Below are positions 8,201-18,805 of a stretch of 52,094 nucleotides of DNA, piece by piece. Position 1 is the stretch's first letter. Each line of letters begins with the position of its first letter. Location of the stretch: the NCBI GenBank assembly GCA_021324945.1, contig JAJPID010000007.1:1-52094 (forward strand). The letters are read 5' to 3'. This DNA comes from Lysobacterales bacterium (GTDB lineage Bacteria; Pseudomonadota; Gammaproteobacteria; Xanthomonadales; Rhodanobacteraceae). The notes under the pieces are model-generated. The model was not told the DNA's origin. It did not search any database and worked only from the letters and a program-made list of their open reading frames with translations. The position numbers and the translations under genes are program-made.

Positions 8201-8718
8201 TCCTTGGGATTGACAACGATGCGCGCGACGCGGCCGGTGTGGGTCAGGCCCATTTGCTTCCACGTCTTGCCGGCGTCCGTGGATTTGTAAACACCGTCGC
8301 CCCAGATGTCGCTGGGACGGATGAACCAGCGCTCGCCGGTGCCAACCCATACGGTGTTCGAATCGGAGGGCGCGATGGCGATAGCACCAATCGCGGAGGT
8401 GTCCTGATCGTCGAAGATCGGCGCGAAGGTGTGACCGCCATCGGTGGACTTCCACAATCCGCCCGATGCCGCGCCGAGGTAATACGTGGCGTAATCGCCC
8501 GGAATGCCGGCGACCGAAGCGATGCGCCCGCCCGCCGGCGGGCCCATGTAATGGAACTGCAACGGCTGCGGCGTGGTGGTCTTCGGCGGCTTGTGCGCAT
8601 CCATCGCCTCGTGCGTCTGCTTTTCCACCGCTTCTTGCGCGTGCGCGGTCGAGCCCGTCAACGCGAGCAGATACAGCGCGCAGCCCAAGATTTTCGCCCG
8701 CTCGAAATTTTTCATCAT
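5257..8718 (-). CDS. Secreted VPS10/sortilin-like BNR-repeat beta-propeller protein
   Basis: A 1153-residue exported protein. The signal peptide is about residues 1-27 (ILGCALYLLALTGSTAHA, then Q). Most of the chain carries BNR/Asp-box repeats of the form S-T-D-G-G-x-T-W, for example KSTDGGHTF, KSTDAGKTW, RSTDGGRTW, LSHDNGRTW, SSDGGLTF, TSDAGHSW and TTDYGKSW, as in VPS10/sortilin-type propellers. An acidic SSDESDSEEGHEKFEVD stretch lies mid-protein. The last 150 residues are helical and look coiled-coil-like. Databases usually call such proteins glycosyl hydrolase or photosystem-II stability-like, but no catalytic residues can be assigned. It follows the APC permease by 42 bp and is probably in its operon. 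ATG 8718 is directly followed by a second ATG. Confidence 0.85.
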   Translation of the reverse strand: MMKNFERAKILGCALYLLALTGSTAHAQEAVEKQTHEAMDAHKPPKTTTPQPLQFHYMGPPAGGRIASVAGIPGDYATYYLGAASGGLWKSTDGGHTFAPIFDDQDTSAIGAIAIAPSDSNTVWVGTGERWFIRPSDIWGDGVYKSTDAGKTWKQMGLTHTGRVARIVVNPKDIDNVLVCAEGRGNSPQHERGVFRSTDGGRTWQQTLFVNEQTGCSGLSIDPNDPETVLAGTWQVTGHTWAELSGGPGSGVYLSHDNGRTWQHLTNGLPASPVGKIDVAISPANPQRMYALIQTQDQGSVWRSDNGGANWKVASHDRNLIMRAGYYIRIEANPKDANGVLVLNSGPHYSSDGGLTFSGEGGKSAKPLGPASCGDCHDVWIDPTNPAHYVMTDDGGAQIATGAGTKLTVALPVGQVYHIASDNQVPYWIYGNRQDDGAWRLSSDHSQPSGNGLLPNDAFMPRAESSDESDSEEGHEKFEVDKALLAKYPKAASPPKGWALGPDDEVKTPPDRSGFEGPNPPPPSYQYFPNACESGFTLPNPDDPDIVWSSCYGNNLFRFDLTQGTPHSVSPSQIALGSSPAETKYRCHWTSPLAIDPFDPRNVYLGCQMVLRTSDAGHSWIEFSPDLSTRDPSRIIPSGGLMQDNLGQYDGEVVWSMAFSPIQKGLLWAGTNDGKLWYTTDAESQSPPQWIDVTANLHLPPWGEINQISPSRLHPGTVYIAVDFRWAGENDDKPYVLMTTDYGKSWKNISGDLPASNPLDYVLSVAENPNREGMLFAGTGHAFYYTLDTGKHWAPFNKGLPPSPVSWINVEPRMHDVDVSTYGRGDYILPDIVTLEQTGRTEPTDDGSTRLFKPGPVFRQARGAYPTANEPARPQFQFYLASTPKNPVQLQILDAQGKAIRTEKLEAHKGLNGADWDLFYDAPIDVKLRTTPPENPYIWDEPRYQGKDYRTIIHWGVDEHTGTPIAAPGDYQVRLTVDGKSLTQPFQVLKDPKIKASDAVLRDATAMQVQIADALSETSKMVNIMEEWRKQIEDRLKTHAADSTGAALRQLDAQILDVENQLVSPEARLSDDKQFSSPFKVYWNLRWLGGQVAQGAQNAAGGSDYEPTVVQRRIFADLQNQIAQARAGFENLKSNVLPAFNRSNASAAIKPGD

Positions 8719-8760
8719 TGCCCTCCGAAAAACGTTCGCCTGCGGCAGCGCAATGCGCGA

Positions 8761-10353
8761 TCAATCCTCGCCATCGGATACGATCCGCAAGAACGGCAAT
8801 CCACTGCGCGCGCCCCAGGCATAAACGCCCAGCGCGGCGATCGCCACCAAGATCGAATCCCACGGTGAGGCAATGAAACTCTTGCCGCCGAACGTGCCGA
8901 GCCACGACAGGCCGATCATCAGCCAGTAGAAACCGATCAGCCACAACGACGCGCGAATCTCCTGCGCAAGCCCGTCGCGATCGGCGCCGCGCCAGCCGCG
9001 CAACGGCACGTACACGGCGTACAAGACGATTTGCACGCCGAGCAACCACGACACCGTTTTCCAGCCCGACCAGAAAACGATCAATGCGGCGATCGCGAAC
9101 GAGAGCGGCCCGATCAGTGCGAAGCCGCGCACGCGGAACGGCCGCGTCAGTCCCGGCGCGTTGCGGCGCAAAGCCGCTGCGGTGATCGGCGCCGTCGCGT
9201 AGCTCAATACCAGCGCGGCCGAGACCACGTTGATCATCGCCGACCACGAGGGAAACGGCAGGGTCCAGAAGACCGCCAGCGCGAAGGTCAGCCACAGCGC
9301 GGCGCGCGGAATGCCGGATTTCTCGTCCACGCGCGTGAAGACGTGAAAGAACGTGCCGCCGTGTGCCCAACCATACACCACGCGCGGCGCGGCGTTCATA
9401 TAGATGTTGCCGCAGCCACTGGGCGAGATCACCGCGTCGCACACGACCAGGAATGCCAGCCAACCGACCCCGAGTGCAATGGCGATGTCGTGGAACGGCA
9501 GCGCGAACAGCTTGCCCATGCCGCTCCAGCCGCGCGCGAGTAGCGACGCCGGCACGCTGCCCAGAAACGCGACTTGCAATAGCACGTAGATGATCGTGGA
9601 CAACAATACCGAGAGGATCAACGCGATCGGAATCGTGCGCTGCGGATGGCGCACTTCGCCGGCGACGGCAACGATCGGCGTCAAGCCGAGATACGCGAAG
9701 ATGATGCCACCGGCCGAAACCGCGCCGGCGATGCCGGAAAATCCGAATGGCGCGAAACCGTGCGTGCCGAGATTCTCCATCCGGAAGAAATACAGCAATA
9801 CGACGACGACCGTCAGCGGCACCACGAATTTGAAAATGCTGACCAAATTATTGGCGCGCGCGAAGATCTTGACGCTGTAGTAGTTCAGCAGGAAGAAGAT
9901 GCATAGGATTGCCAATTCCACCAGCCAGCCGAGCAGTGTCGGCGATTGCGATCCGACCCGCGTCAATTGCGGAAACCACGCCGAGGCGTATTGCCGGCAG
10001 GCGACCACTTCGATTGCGATCAAGCTGGAGAACGCAATCAGCGTGATCAAGCCCATCAGAAATCCGAGCAGCGGCCCGTGCGAGTATTCCGGATAACGCA
10101 CCACGCCGCCCGCACGTGGCAGCGCGGCGCCCAGTTCGCAATAGACCAGCCCCAGCAGCAGCACCGCCGCGCCGCCGATCAACCATGAGACGATGCCCGC
10201 CGGTCCGGCGAGCCCCGCAACATAACTGGCCGAGAACAACCAGCCCGAACCGAAGATCGCGCCGAGGCCGATGAAGGTGAGATCGACGAGACTCAGTTGC
10301 CGTTTGAAACGGCCGTCGCCAGCTTCACCGATGCTTTCCAACGGCACGCGCAC
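8761..10353 (-). CDS. APC-superfamily amino-acid permease
   Basis: An integral membrane transporter with about 12-14 hydrophobic segments. The first segment carries the family signature DLTFIGLGAIFGSGW, with the glycine-rich unwound helix that binds the substrate amino group; AGEVRHPQRTIP and SPSGCGNIYMNAAPRVVYGW are also typical. The substrate cannot be read from the sequence. The start is uncertain: GTG at 10353 (used here, 530 residues) or GTG at 10347 places it just after the upstream stop, while a GTG at 10398 would overlap the upstream gene by 40 bp and add an uncharacteristic Arg-rich N-terminus. Being packed between a DUF885 peptidase-like gene and a secreted propeller suggests uptake of peptide-derived amino acids (inference). 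Confidence 0.85.
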   Translation of the reverse strand: MRVPLESIGEAGDGRFKRQLSLVDLTFIGLGAIFGSGWLFSASYVAGLAGPAGIVSWLIGGAAVLLLGLVYCELGAALPRAGGVVRYPEYSHGPLLGFLMGLITLIAFSSLIAIEVVACRQYASAWFPQLTRVGSQSPTLLGWLVELAILCIFFLLNYYSVKIFARANNLVSIFKFVVPLTVVVVLLYFFRMENLGTHGFAPFGFSGIAGAVSAGGIIFAYLGLTPIVAVAGEVRHPQRTIPIALILSVLLSTIIYVLLQVAFLGSVPASLLARGWSGMGKLFALPFHDIAIALGVGWLAFLVVCDAVISPSGCGNIYMNAAPRVVYGWAHGGTFFHVFTRVDEKSGIPRAALWLTFALAVFWTLPFPSWSAMINVVSAALVLSYATAPITAAALRRNAPGLTRPFRVRGFALIGPLSFAIAALIVFWSGWKTVSWLLGVQIVLYAVYVPLRGWRGADRDGLAQEIRASLWLIGFYWLMIGLSWLGTFGGKSFIASPWDSILVAIAALGVYAWGARSGLPFLRIVSDGED

Positions 10354-10358
10354 CGCGA

Positions 10359-12143
10359 TCAGTCCGCGTGTTCCGGCTTGCCGCAATCGCACGGCCACTG
10401 CGGCTCGGGACCGCCTTCTGCGACGAAACGATCGATACGCTGCTCCAACACCGGCAGCGGCACGGAACCGATTTGCAGGATCGTGTCGTGGAAATGGCGG
10501 ATATCGAATTTCGGCCCCAATGCCTTTTCTGCATTTGCGCGCAATTCGCGGATTTTAAGATAGCCCAATTCGTAACTGTCCGCTTGAGCCGGCCAGGAAA
10601 TATAGCGATCCACTTCATTGGCGATTTCCAGCGGGCTAAGTGCGGTATTCTGAGTCAGATAATCGATCGCCTGTTGTCTCGTCCAATTCAAATGGTGAAT
10701 GCCGGTATCTACCACCAGTCGGCACGCTCGCCACATTTGATAGGTGAGATAACCGAACTTCTGATACGGCGTCTGGTAAATCCCCATTTCGTTGCCGAGA
10801 AATTCAGAGTACAGCCCCCAGCCTTCGCCGTAGGCCGAAATGTAGCCGTTGCTGCGAAATTCCGGCTGGTCGGTTTGTTCTTCAGCCAACTCCAATTGGA
10901 GCGAATGACCTGGATACGATTCATGCAAGGTGAGCGCGGGCATATTGAACAGCGCGCGCGATTTCAGGTCATAAGTATTGACGAGGTATTCGCCCGGACC
11001 GCCGCGGCCCGACGTGTAATACGGCGCGATCGCATCCGGCACCGGCACGATGGTGAAACGCGCGCGCGGCAGGTGGCCGAAGAAGCGCGACATCTGGCCG
11101 TCGACTTCCTTCGCCACCCACGCGGTCTTGTCCAGCAATTCCTGCGGCGTCTTGGCATAGAACTGCGGATCGTTACGCAGAAATTGCAGGAACGCGGCGA
11201 AGTCACCCTTGAAGCCGGTCTGCATCATCACGTCGAGCATCTGCATATGTATTTTCGCCACTTGTTCCAGGCCGATCTGGTGGATCTGATCGGGCGTCAG
11301 ATCCAGCGTGGTGTATTCCTTCAACTGCTGCGCGTAGTACGCCTTGCCGTTTGGCAGCGCTTCGGCGGCCAAGGTGGTCCGCGCTTTCGGCACGTATTCG
11401 TCATCGAAGAACTTCAGCAGTTTCGCGTAGGCGGGGATGATCTCGTTGCGAATGATCTGCTGCGCTTGTCCACGTAACGCGGCCTGATCGGCAGCGGTGA
11501 TGCTCGTCGGCATCTGCTGGAACGGCTTGTAGAGGCTGCTTTGCGTCGGATCGGTCAGATCGGCAACCGATTTGATCGAGCGGTCACGCCCGACCAGCAC
11601 CGCACGTGGCACGGAAAAGCCGCGCGCGAGTCCTGCGCGCATATTGTCTATTTGCTGATCAAAATACTTCGGAATCTGCGCGAGTTTGTCGAGATATTTC
11701 TTGTAGTCATCCACCGTGCGCAGACGATCGCCGCCCAGTTCGTAGCCGACATCGCTCCAGAAAGCCGAGTCGCTGTTGAAGGGCATCTGCCACTGCTTGA
11801 ATTGCTGCTCGGCCAGAAGATTGGCGATCTGCTCGCGATACACCGCGTAATCGATCTGGTCCTCCGGCGTCAGCTGCTTGACGTCGATACCGTCGAGCTC
11901 GTGTATCACGTTCTGCCAGTAATCCAACCGCTGCTGCTGGCTTTGCGCGTCCGCGGTGTCCAGCCGGCTGTTGTCGGGTTTCGCGCTCGCGCCGGCCTTG
12001 CCGGTGCGCCAGGCCCACTCGGCCGTATAGATGGCCTTGAATTGCGCATCCGCGTTGCCGCTCGCAGTCCCCACCGACTCGGCCGCCATCGCCCAAGGGT
12101 TCGTGCCGAGCAACAGTGCCGCGAACAGCAACGCTTTCTTCAT
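10359..12143 (-). CDS. DUF885 family secreted metallopeptidase-like protein
   Basis: A 594-residue exported protein with a signal peptide (MKKALLFAALLLGTNPWAMA, cut before AESV). DUF885 proteins are helical and carry a zinc-peptidase-like motif, here TLHESYPGHSLQ, with further conserved AYGEGWGLYSE and VDTGIHHLNWT; HExxPGH plus the downstream Glu fits a metallohydrolase. The C-terminus ends in an unusual WPCDCGKPEHAD that could bind a metal. The frame extends to 12209, but ATG 12143 follows GGGAGATGGGG and gives the signal peptide. It sits 69 bp downstream of a WYL regulator and 5 bp upstream of the permease start chosen here. Confidence 0.88.
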   Translation of the reverse strand: MKKALLFAALLLGTNPWAMAAESVGTASGNADAQFKAIYTAEWAWRTGKAGASAKPDNSRLDTADAQSQQQRLDYWQNVIHELDGIDVKQLTPEDQIDYAVYREQIANLLAEQQFKQWQMPFNSDSAFWSDVGYELGGDRLRTVDDYKKYLDKLAQIPKYFDQQIDNMRAGLARGFSVPRAVLVGRDRSIKSVADLTDPTQSSLYKPFQQMPTSITAADQAALRGQAQQIIRNEIIPAYAKLLKFFDDEYVPKARTTLAAEALPNGKAYYAQQLKEYTTLDLTPDQIHQIGLEQVAKIHMQMLDVMMQTGFKGDFAAFLQFLRNDPQFYAKTPQELLDKTAWVAKEVDGQMSRFFGHLPRARFTIVPVPDAIAPYYTSGRGGPGEYLVNTYDLKSRALFNMPALTLHESYPGHSLQLELAEEQTDQPEFRSNGYISAYGEGWGLYSEFLGNEMGIYQTPYQKFGYLTYQMWRACRLVVDTGIHHLNWTRQQAIDYLTQNTALSPLEIANEVDRYISWPAQADSYELGYLKIRELRANAEKALGPKFDIRHFHDTILQIGSVPLPVLEQRIDRFVAEGGPEPQWPCDCGKPEHAD

Positions 12144-12212
12144 CGCCCCATCTCCCTCGCGTGATTCCCACACCTTAGCGCGGTTGGTGCCCGTGCGCGA
12201 ATCCGCCAAAGG

Positions 12213-12923
12213 TCATTCGTGCGCAGCGCGGCACACGCCCATCGCTGCGAGATAAGCTTCCAGCCCGCGCTGTTCGGTTTCTCCAAAGATTTCACCCGTC
12301 GCGTCCATCGCACCGATGCGATCGGGCCGAAAATTTCGGAAAGACTCACGCATGCGGCACCACGCGCCCAGCGTCCATACATTGCCCCAGCAGGCAAGAC
12401 ACAGCGGTTCGATCTCGCGCACGCTCACTTCCGCAGCTTCGTTGCGGTACTCGATGCGCAGCACGCGGTGCGCGGCGATCGCCTCATGCAGCACGTCGAT
12501 CACGCCAGTTTTCGCCTCGTACCTGCGCGTCGGCACGAACACGCGCGAGCGCGCCGCGCGTTCGCGCAATTCCGGCGGCAATACCGCCTCGATCTTCAGC
12601 AATGCGGTCTTCGCACCTTCGGCCAGCTTGTCGCCGGAGAACGCATTGACGAAACGCGTGCCGACCACCAGCGCTTCCATTTCCTGCTGTGTGAACATCA
12701 GCGGCGGAATGTCGGAGCCCTTGCGCAGCAGATAGCCGATGCCGGCTTCGCCTTCGATCGGCACGCCGGACAGTTGCAGGTCGGCGACATCGCGATAGAC
12801 CGTGCGCAGGGAAACGCCGAGCGTTTCGGCCAGCCGCCGCGCTGGCAGCGCGATGCGGCGGCCTTGCAGGGCATGGATGATCAGAAACAGGCGATCGGCG
12901 CGGCGCACACCGCGCATTATCAC
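12213..12923 (-). CDS. YafY/PafC-type transcriptional regulator (HTH + WYL domain)
   Basis: A 236-residue regulator. An N-terminal winged HTH (about residues 5-60, RRLAETLGVSLRTVYRDVAD) is followed by the linker region MFTQQEMEALVVGTRF and a WYL domain (about 140-220, beginning at VLRIEYRN). WYL domains bind ligands or nucleic acid and switch the HTH. Here the motif segment reads EPLCLACWGNVWTLGAW. It is the first gene of the minus-strand run that continues into the DUF885, permease and propeller genes, so it may control them, but it is also the commonest kind of stand-alone regulator. Start at 12923 or the second ATG at 12917. Confidence 0.85.
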   Translation of the reverse strand: MIMRGVRRADRLFLIIHALQGRRIALPARRLAETLGVSLRTVYRDVADLQLSGVPIEGEAGIGYLLRKGSDIPPLMFTQQEMEALVVGTRFVNAFSGDKLAEGAKTALLKIEAVLPPELRERAARSRVFVPTRRYEAKTGVIDVLHEAIAAHRVLRIEYRNEAAEVSVREIEPLCLACWGNVWTLGAWCRMRESFRNFRPDRIGAMDATGEIFGETEQRGLEAYLAAMGVCRAAHE

Positions 12924-12948
12924 AGCGCGGCGCGCTTCGCGTGAGACG

Positions 12949-13602
12949 TCACGCGGGCAGTGTCTCCCGCTGCAGCTTCTGATCTTCCGCCAGCGCCTGA
13001 TCCAGCGCGATCGCCCGCTGCACGGCCGGACGCGACTGCACGCGCTCGGCGTAATCGCGGAACACCGGCCACCCCGGCAACGATTTCTGCATCAATCCGA
13101 AGTTGATGGCGCCGCCCCACAGCACATCGGCGATCGTGAAGCGTTCGCCCAGCAGCCATGGGCCTTTCGCAAGTTGCGCCGCGATCACATTCATCACGCT
13201 GTCATAGTCGCCGTATCCGCATTGTTTCTGCGGTGCTGGCGTGCGGTTGAACGAGTGATCCATCATCGCCGGTTCGAAACACGAGCCGTAGAACACCATC
13301 CAGCGCAAATAAGCACCCCGCAACGGATCCCCGATCGGCGGCGCCAGTTTTCTTTCCGGATAAAGATCGGCGAGATACATCAAGATCGCCGGTTGCTCGG
13401 TGATCAGCACGCCTGCGTGGCGGATGGCCGGCACCTTGCCCATCGGATTGATCGCGAGATATTCGGCGCTGCGCTGTTCTTCCTGCGCGAGATCAAGCGC
13501 CACCAGATCGTAGGGCACGCCCAGTTCCTCGAACGCGGCGCGCGTGACAACGGAGCGGCTGAATGGTGCGTGGAAGAAAGTGACGATCGTTTGCGGGTTC
13601 AT
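12949..13602 (-). CDS. Glutathione S-transferase family protein
   Basis: A 217-residue GST. The N-terminal thioredoxin-like domain contains the likely active-site Ser in FFHAPFSRSV, the cis-Pro glutathione loop GKVPAI, and the TEQPAILMYL segment that binds the gamma-glutamyl group. The all-helical C-terminal domain follows from about residue 85, with the N-capping box motif FTIADVLWGG. The reading frame runs further upstream, but ATG 13602 after CAGGAGACATCGAC is the clear start. The substrate is unknown. It ends 25 bp upstream of the WYL regulator on the same strand. Confidence 0.9.
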   Translation of the reverse strand: MNPQTIVTFFHAPFSRSVVTRAAFEELGVPYDLVALDLAQEEQRSAEYLAINPMGKVPAIRHAGVLITEQPAILMYLADLYPERKLAPPIGDPLRGAYLRWMVFYGSCFEPAMMDHSFNRTPAPQKQCGYGDYDSVMNVIAAQLAKGPWLLGERFTIADVLWGGAINFGLMQKSLPGWPVFRDYAERVQSRPAVQRAIALDQALAEDQKLQRETLPA

Positions 13603-13948
13603 GTCGATGTCTCCTGTTGTGGATTCCGGATGAATGCGCTCACTGCGCAAATGCCAACCGCCAAGTTGCGCGGATGCGCTTTCCGCGCTGGATGCAGATC
13701 GGGATGTGCGATGCACCAAGCGGCGCACGCGGATTGCCTTCGACCATTACCCTGTGTTGCGCTGCCGGTGCGAACGCGGCGATCAGCGACCGCTTGAAAG
13801 TCTCCCTCTTGTTCTCGTCTCCCTCTCTTTCTGATTGTTCTCGATGCACTCGTAGTGTGAGCCGGGCCTGCTGCCATCGTTCTGTCAGCAGTGGCGCCCA
13901 TGCCGGCTCCCCCGCGACAATGCACGCTTTGGTGACCGGGGCTGACCC
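13603..13948. other. Gene-free spacer between gst and fbp
   Basis: A 346-bp divergent spacer. Short open frames exist on both strands, but none has a ribosome-binding site, a recognisable product or normal codon use. It should contain the promoters of gst and fbp. The only visible structure is a pyrimidine-rich stretch at about 13800-13845, where TCTCCCTCT and TTGTTCTCG each occur twice. I see no terminator or RNA gene. Confidence 0.6.
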
Positions 13949-14980
13949 ATGATTTCCTTGACGCAATTCCTGATCGAGGAGCAGCGCACGCACGGCGCGG
14001 TGAATGCCGACCTGCGCCTGCTGATCGAAGTGGTGGCGCGCGCCTGCAAGCGCATTTCGATCGCGGTGGGAAAGGGCGCACTGGGCGGCGTGCTCGGGGA
14101 GGCGGGCACCGCCGATTCAATCAGCGTGAACGTGCAGGGCGAGGCGCAGAAGAAACTCGATGTGATTTCGAACGAAATCCTGCTGGAGGCCAACGCCTGG
14201 GGCGGGCATCTGGCTGCGTGCGCCTCGGAAGAAATGCAAGACCCGCACCCGATCCCGGATGCGTATCCCAAAGGCAATTACCTGCTGCTGTTCGATCCGC
14301 TGGACGGTTCATCCAACATCGACGTCAACATTTCCGTCGGCACGATCTTCTCGGTGCTGCGCGCGAACGATGATCGCGCCGAACCGAACACGCAGGATTT
14401 CCTGCAACCCGGCACAAGCCAGGTCGCTGCGGGTTATTGCGTGTACGGCCCCAGCACGATGCTGGTGCTGACCACCGGCCACGGCGCGCACGCGTTCACG
14501 CTGGATCGGGAGCTGGGCAGCTTCATGCTGACTGCGCGCAACCTGCGCATCCCGCAGGACACGCGCGAATTCGCGATCAACATGTCGAACCGCCGCTTCT
14601 GGGAAGCGCCGATGCGGCGCTATATCGACGAATTGCTTGCAGGCACGGAAGGACCGCGCGGCAAGGACTTCAACATGCGCTGGGTCGCATCGATGGTAGC
14701 CGACGTGCACCGCATCCTCACGCGCGGCGGCATCTTCATCTATCCGATCGATTCAAAAACGCGCGAGCAGGGCGGCAAACTGAGATTGATGTACGAAGCC
14801 AACCCGATGGCATTCATCGTCGAACAGGCCGGCGGCGCGGCGAGCACCGGCCGCGAACGCATCCTCGAAGTGACGCCGCAGAAACTGCACCAGCGCGTAC
14901 CGGTGTTTCTGGGTTCGAAGAATGAAGTCGAGATCGCAACGCAATACCACCACGCGGCCGACGAAGCGGGCTTCATTTGA
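13949..14980 (+). CDS. fbp: Fructose-1,6-bisphosphatase class I
   Basis: Hydrolyses fructose-1,6-bisphosphate to fructose-6-phosphate, the committed step of gluconeogenesis. The 343-residue length is normal for class I. The metal-binding signature [14 protein letters not shown] is at about residues 110-123, preceded by the Glu pair of ASEEMQ, and the substrate-binding region [20 protein letters not shown] is near the C-terminus. It is monocistronic as far as can be seen. Together with acs downstream it fits growth on acetate or amino acids. Confidence 0.96.
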   Translation: MISLTQFLIEEQRTHGAVNADLRLLIEVVARACKRISIAVGKGALGGVLGEAGTADSISVNVQGEAQKKLDVISNEILLEANAWGGHLAACASEEMQDPHPIPDAYPKGNYLLLFDPLDGSSNIDVNISVGTIFSVLRANDDRAEPNTQDFLQPGTSQVAAGYCVYGPSTMLVLTTGHGAHAFTLDRELGSFMLTARNLRIPQDTREFAINMSNRRFWEAPMRRYIDELLAGTEGPRGKDFNMRWVASMVADVHRILTRGGIFIYPIDSKTREQGGKLRLMYEANPMAFIVEQAGGAASTGRERILEVTPQKLHQRVPVFLGSKNEVEIATQYHHAADEAGFI

Positions 14981-15046
14981 AAAGGCGGGACGGAACTCTT
15001 GGCCACGGATGGCAAGCCAACTCCCGCTGCGATGCGCATCAACACT

Positions 15047-15220
15047 TCAGCTGGGCGGATCCTTCTGTCGCGTGCGCGCGACGCCGGTAAGTATTCCCAA
15101 GCCCAGCAGCACGACCACGCCGACGCCAATCCATTGCGGCGGAATGTGGAGCAGGTATGCGCCGTAGGCGAGCCCGCAAATCACAATGATCATGCCCAGC
15201 AGGTAGAGCGCGAACGACAT
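15047..15220 (-). CDS. Small two-helix membrane protein
   Basis: A 57-residue product. The first hydrophobic helix is FALYLLGMIIVICGLAYGAY, then a short HIPPQW turn, a second helix (VGVVVLLGLGILTGV) and a basic tail RTRQKDPPS, so both ends should be cytoplasmic. ATG 15220 is preceded by GGAAGTCACC at workable spacing. I do not recognise a named family, though similar small membrane proteins are common in this order. It lies between the fbp end (convergent) and a radical SAM gene on the same strand. Confidence 0.7.
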   Translation of the reverse strand: MSFALYLLGMIIVICGLAYGAYLLHIPPQWIGVGVVVLLGLGILTGVARTRQKDPPS

Positions 15221-15297
15221 GGTGACTTCCTTTGATGGGGCGCCTCCGGAATATTAGCGCGAAGTCTGTCTGAAGATTTCCGAACTTGGCGTCCGCT

Positions 15298-16398
15298 TCA
15301 GAACAGCCGGCCCTGCGGCGAGACCGTTTGCGGGGGCGTGAACTTCGAGGTATCCAGCTGCACGCCACCGCGGCGCGTGTAACCGTACTTCGCACAGCCG
15401 ACATCGAACCGCCGCGACAGCAATTGCGCGAACACGCCTTGCCCGTGCATGCGTGTGCGGAAATCCGGGTCGTAATCGCGCCCGCGATTCATCTGCTGCA
15501 CCAGGCTCATCACGTGCTCGGCGCGCTGCGGCACGTGCGCGGCGAGCCATTCGCGAAACAGCTGTTTCAATTCGTGCGGCAATCGCAGTGTCGTGTAACC
15601 AGCGACCTTGGCGCCGGCCTGCGCCGCGGCTTCCAGCACATGCTCCATGTGGCGGTCGTTGAGCGCGGGGATGATCGGCGCGACCAGCACGCCGCAGGGC
15701 ACGCCTGAATCGTTCAAGGCCTTGATGGCCTTGATGCGCCGGTGCGGCGCGGACGCGCGCGGTTCCAACTTCGCAGCGAGATGATTATCCAGATGCGCGC
15801 AGGAAATGAAGACGTGTACGAGCTGCTGTTTCGCCATCGGTCTCAGCAAATCCAGATCGCGTTCCACGAGCGCGTTCTTGCTGACGATGGTGCAGGGATG
15901 TTTCGTTTCCAGCAGCACTTCCAGGATCGAACGCGTGATCCGCAAGCGCCGTTCGATGGGCTGGTAGGGATCGGTATTGGCCCCGAGATTGATCGGCGAG
16001 CAGCGGTAGCCGGGCTTCGCCAATTCCTTGCGCAATTGTTCGGCCGCATTGATCTTGGCGAACAGTTTGGTTTCAAAATCCAGCCCGGGCGATAGATTCA
16101 AATACGCGTGCGACGGCCGCGCGTAGCAATAGATGCAGCCGTGCTCGCATCCGCGATAGGGATTGATCGATTGCTCGAACGACACGTCGGGCGAGTCGTT
16201 ACGGCTGATGATCGAACGCGAGCGTTCTTCGGTGATCGTGGTGGCCGGGCGCGGCGCGATGTCGGTCCCATCCGGCGGTATACCCCAGCCGTCGTCCTCG
16301 GCGCGGTGAACCGTCGGTTCGAACCGGCCTTCGGGGTTGCTGAGCGCGCCGCGGCCCTTGTGTGGGGTGCGGGGGCGGGAGATTTCCTGCGAGGACAT
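15298..16398 (-). CDS. PA0069-family radical SAM protein
   Basis: A 366-residue radical SAM enzyme. The cluster-binding motif is CEHGCIYCYAR (C-x3-C-x2-C), preceded by SFEQSINPYRG. The family is annotated PA0069 or Rv2578c and is distantly related to spore photoproduct lyase (SplB), but no reaction is established for it. The N-terminal RGALSNPEGRFE and a GANTDPYQPIERRL segment are conserved family features. It appears to be a single-gene unit transcribed away from the small membrane protein gene at 16535. Confidence 0.9.
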   Translation of the reverse strand: MSSQEISRPRTPHKGRGALSNPEGRFEPTVHRAEDDGWGIPPDGTDIAPRPATTITEERSRSIISRNDSPDVSFEQSINPYRGCEHGCIYCYARPSHAYLNLSPGLDFETKLFAKINAAEQLRKELAKPGYRCSPINLGANTDPYQPIERRLRITRSILEVLLETKHPCTIVSKNALVERDLDLLRPMAKQQLVHVFISCAHLDNHLAAKLEPRASAPHRRIKAIKALNDSGVPCGVLVAPIIPALNDRHMEHVLEAAAQAGAKVAGYTTLRLPHELKQLFREWLAAHVPQRAEHVMSLVQQMNRGRDYDPDFRTRMHGQGVFAQLLSRRFDVGCAKYGYTRRGGVQLDTSKFTPPQTVSPQGRLF

Positions 16399-16534
16399 GA
16401 TCGGACTTTGGCGCCGCCGCGTCTCGGCGGACGCGACGGCGAAGTGTCAACGATACGTCATCTCTACGCCCACCGCTGCGTTATGATCGAAGCGCTCGGG
16501 GTTGCAGGCGCAACGTGTTTTGGAGCAGCGACTC

Positions 16535-16783
16535 ATGTTTTGGGGACTGACCGCCGCCGCGGCAATCGGAATCCTGATCGCGATCTTCGCGCATTCGCCG
16601 GGCTGGGTGGCGTTCGGCGTGATTGTGGGCCTGGTGTGCGCGATCGGCGCCGCGCTGATGTTCATCGATCTGCATATCCGCGCCAGCTCGCGGCCTGAGC
16701 ATATGACGCAGAGCGAGCTGGACGCGCTGAAAGCCACATTGAAGCCGCCCGCCGAGCGCCTGCCGCCACCGCGCTCGTCCTGA
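16535..16783 (+). CDS. Small membrane protein, uncharacterised
   Basis: An 82-residue protein with two hydrophobic helices ([18 protein letters not shown] and [19 protein letters not shown]) and a soluble basic, proline-rich tail ending [15 protein letters not shown] 16535 follows GGAGCAG at good spacing; an in-frame TTG at 16502 is a less likely start. I do not recognise the family. It lies 70 bp before acs on the same strand and may share a transcript, but no function can be inferred. Confidence 0.65.
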   Translation: MFWGLTAAAAIGILIAIFAHSPGWVAFGVIVGLVCAIGAALMFIDLHIRASSRPEHMTQSELDALKATLKPPAERLPPPRSS

Positions 16784-16853
16784 TCCCGGTGTTCCGGTTT
16801 CCGCGCACCGCGCTGTTTGCTACGCTGCGGCGGTTGACCTGCGGAGAGCTGTC

Positions 16854-18794
<1,941 letters not shown>

Positions 18795-18805
18795 CGCTGG
18801 ACTAC

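Noticed and set aside
7378-8868. Second plus-strand open frame (496 residues) opposite the propeller gene
   Set aside because: Antisense shadow caused by high GC content; no recognisable family.
13640-13993. 117-residue minus-strand frame between gst and fbp
   Set aside because: No family resemblance; overlaps the fbp start and lacks a ribosome-binding site.
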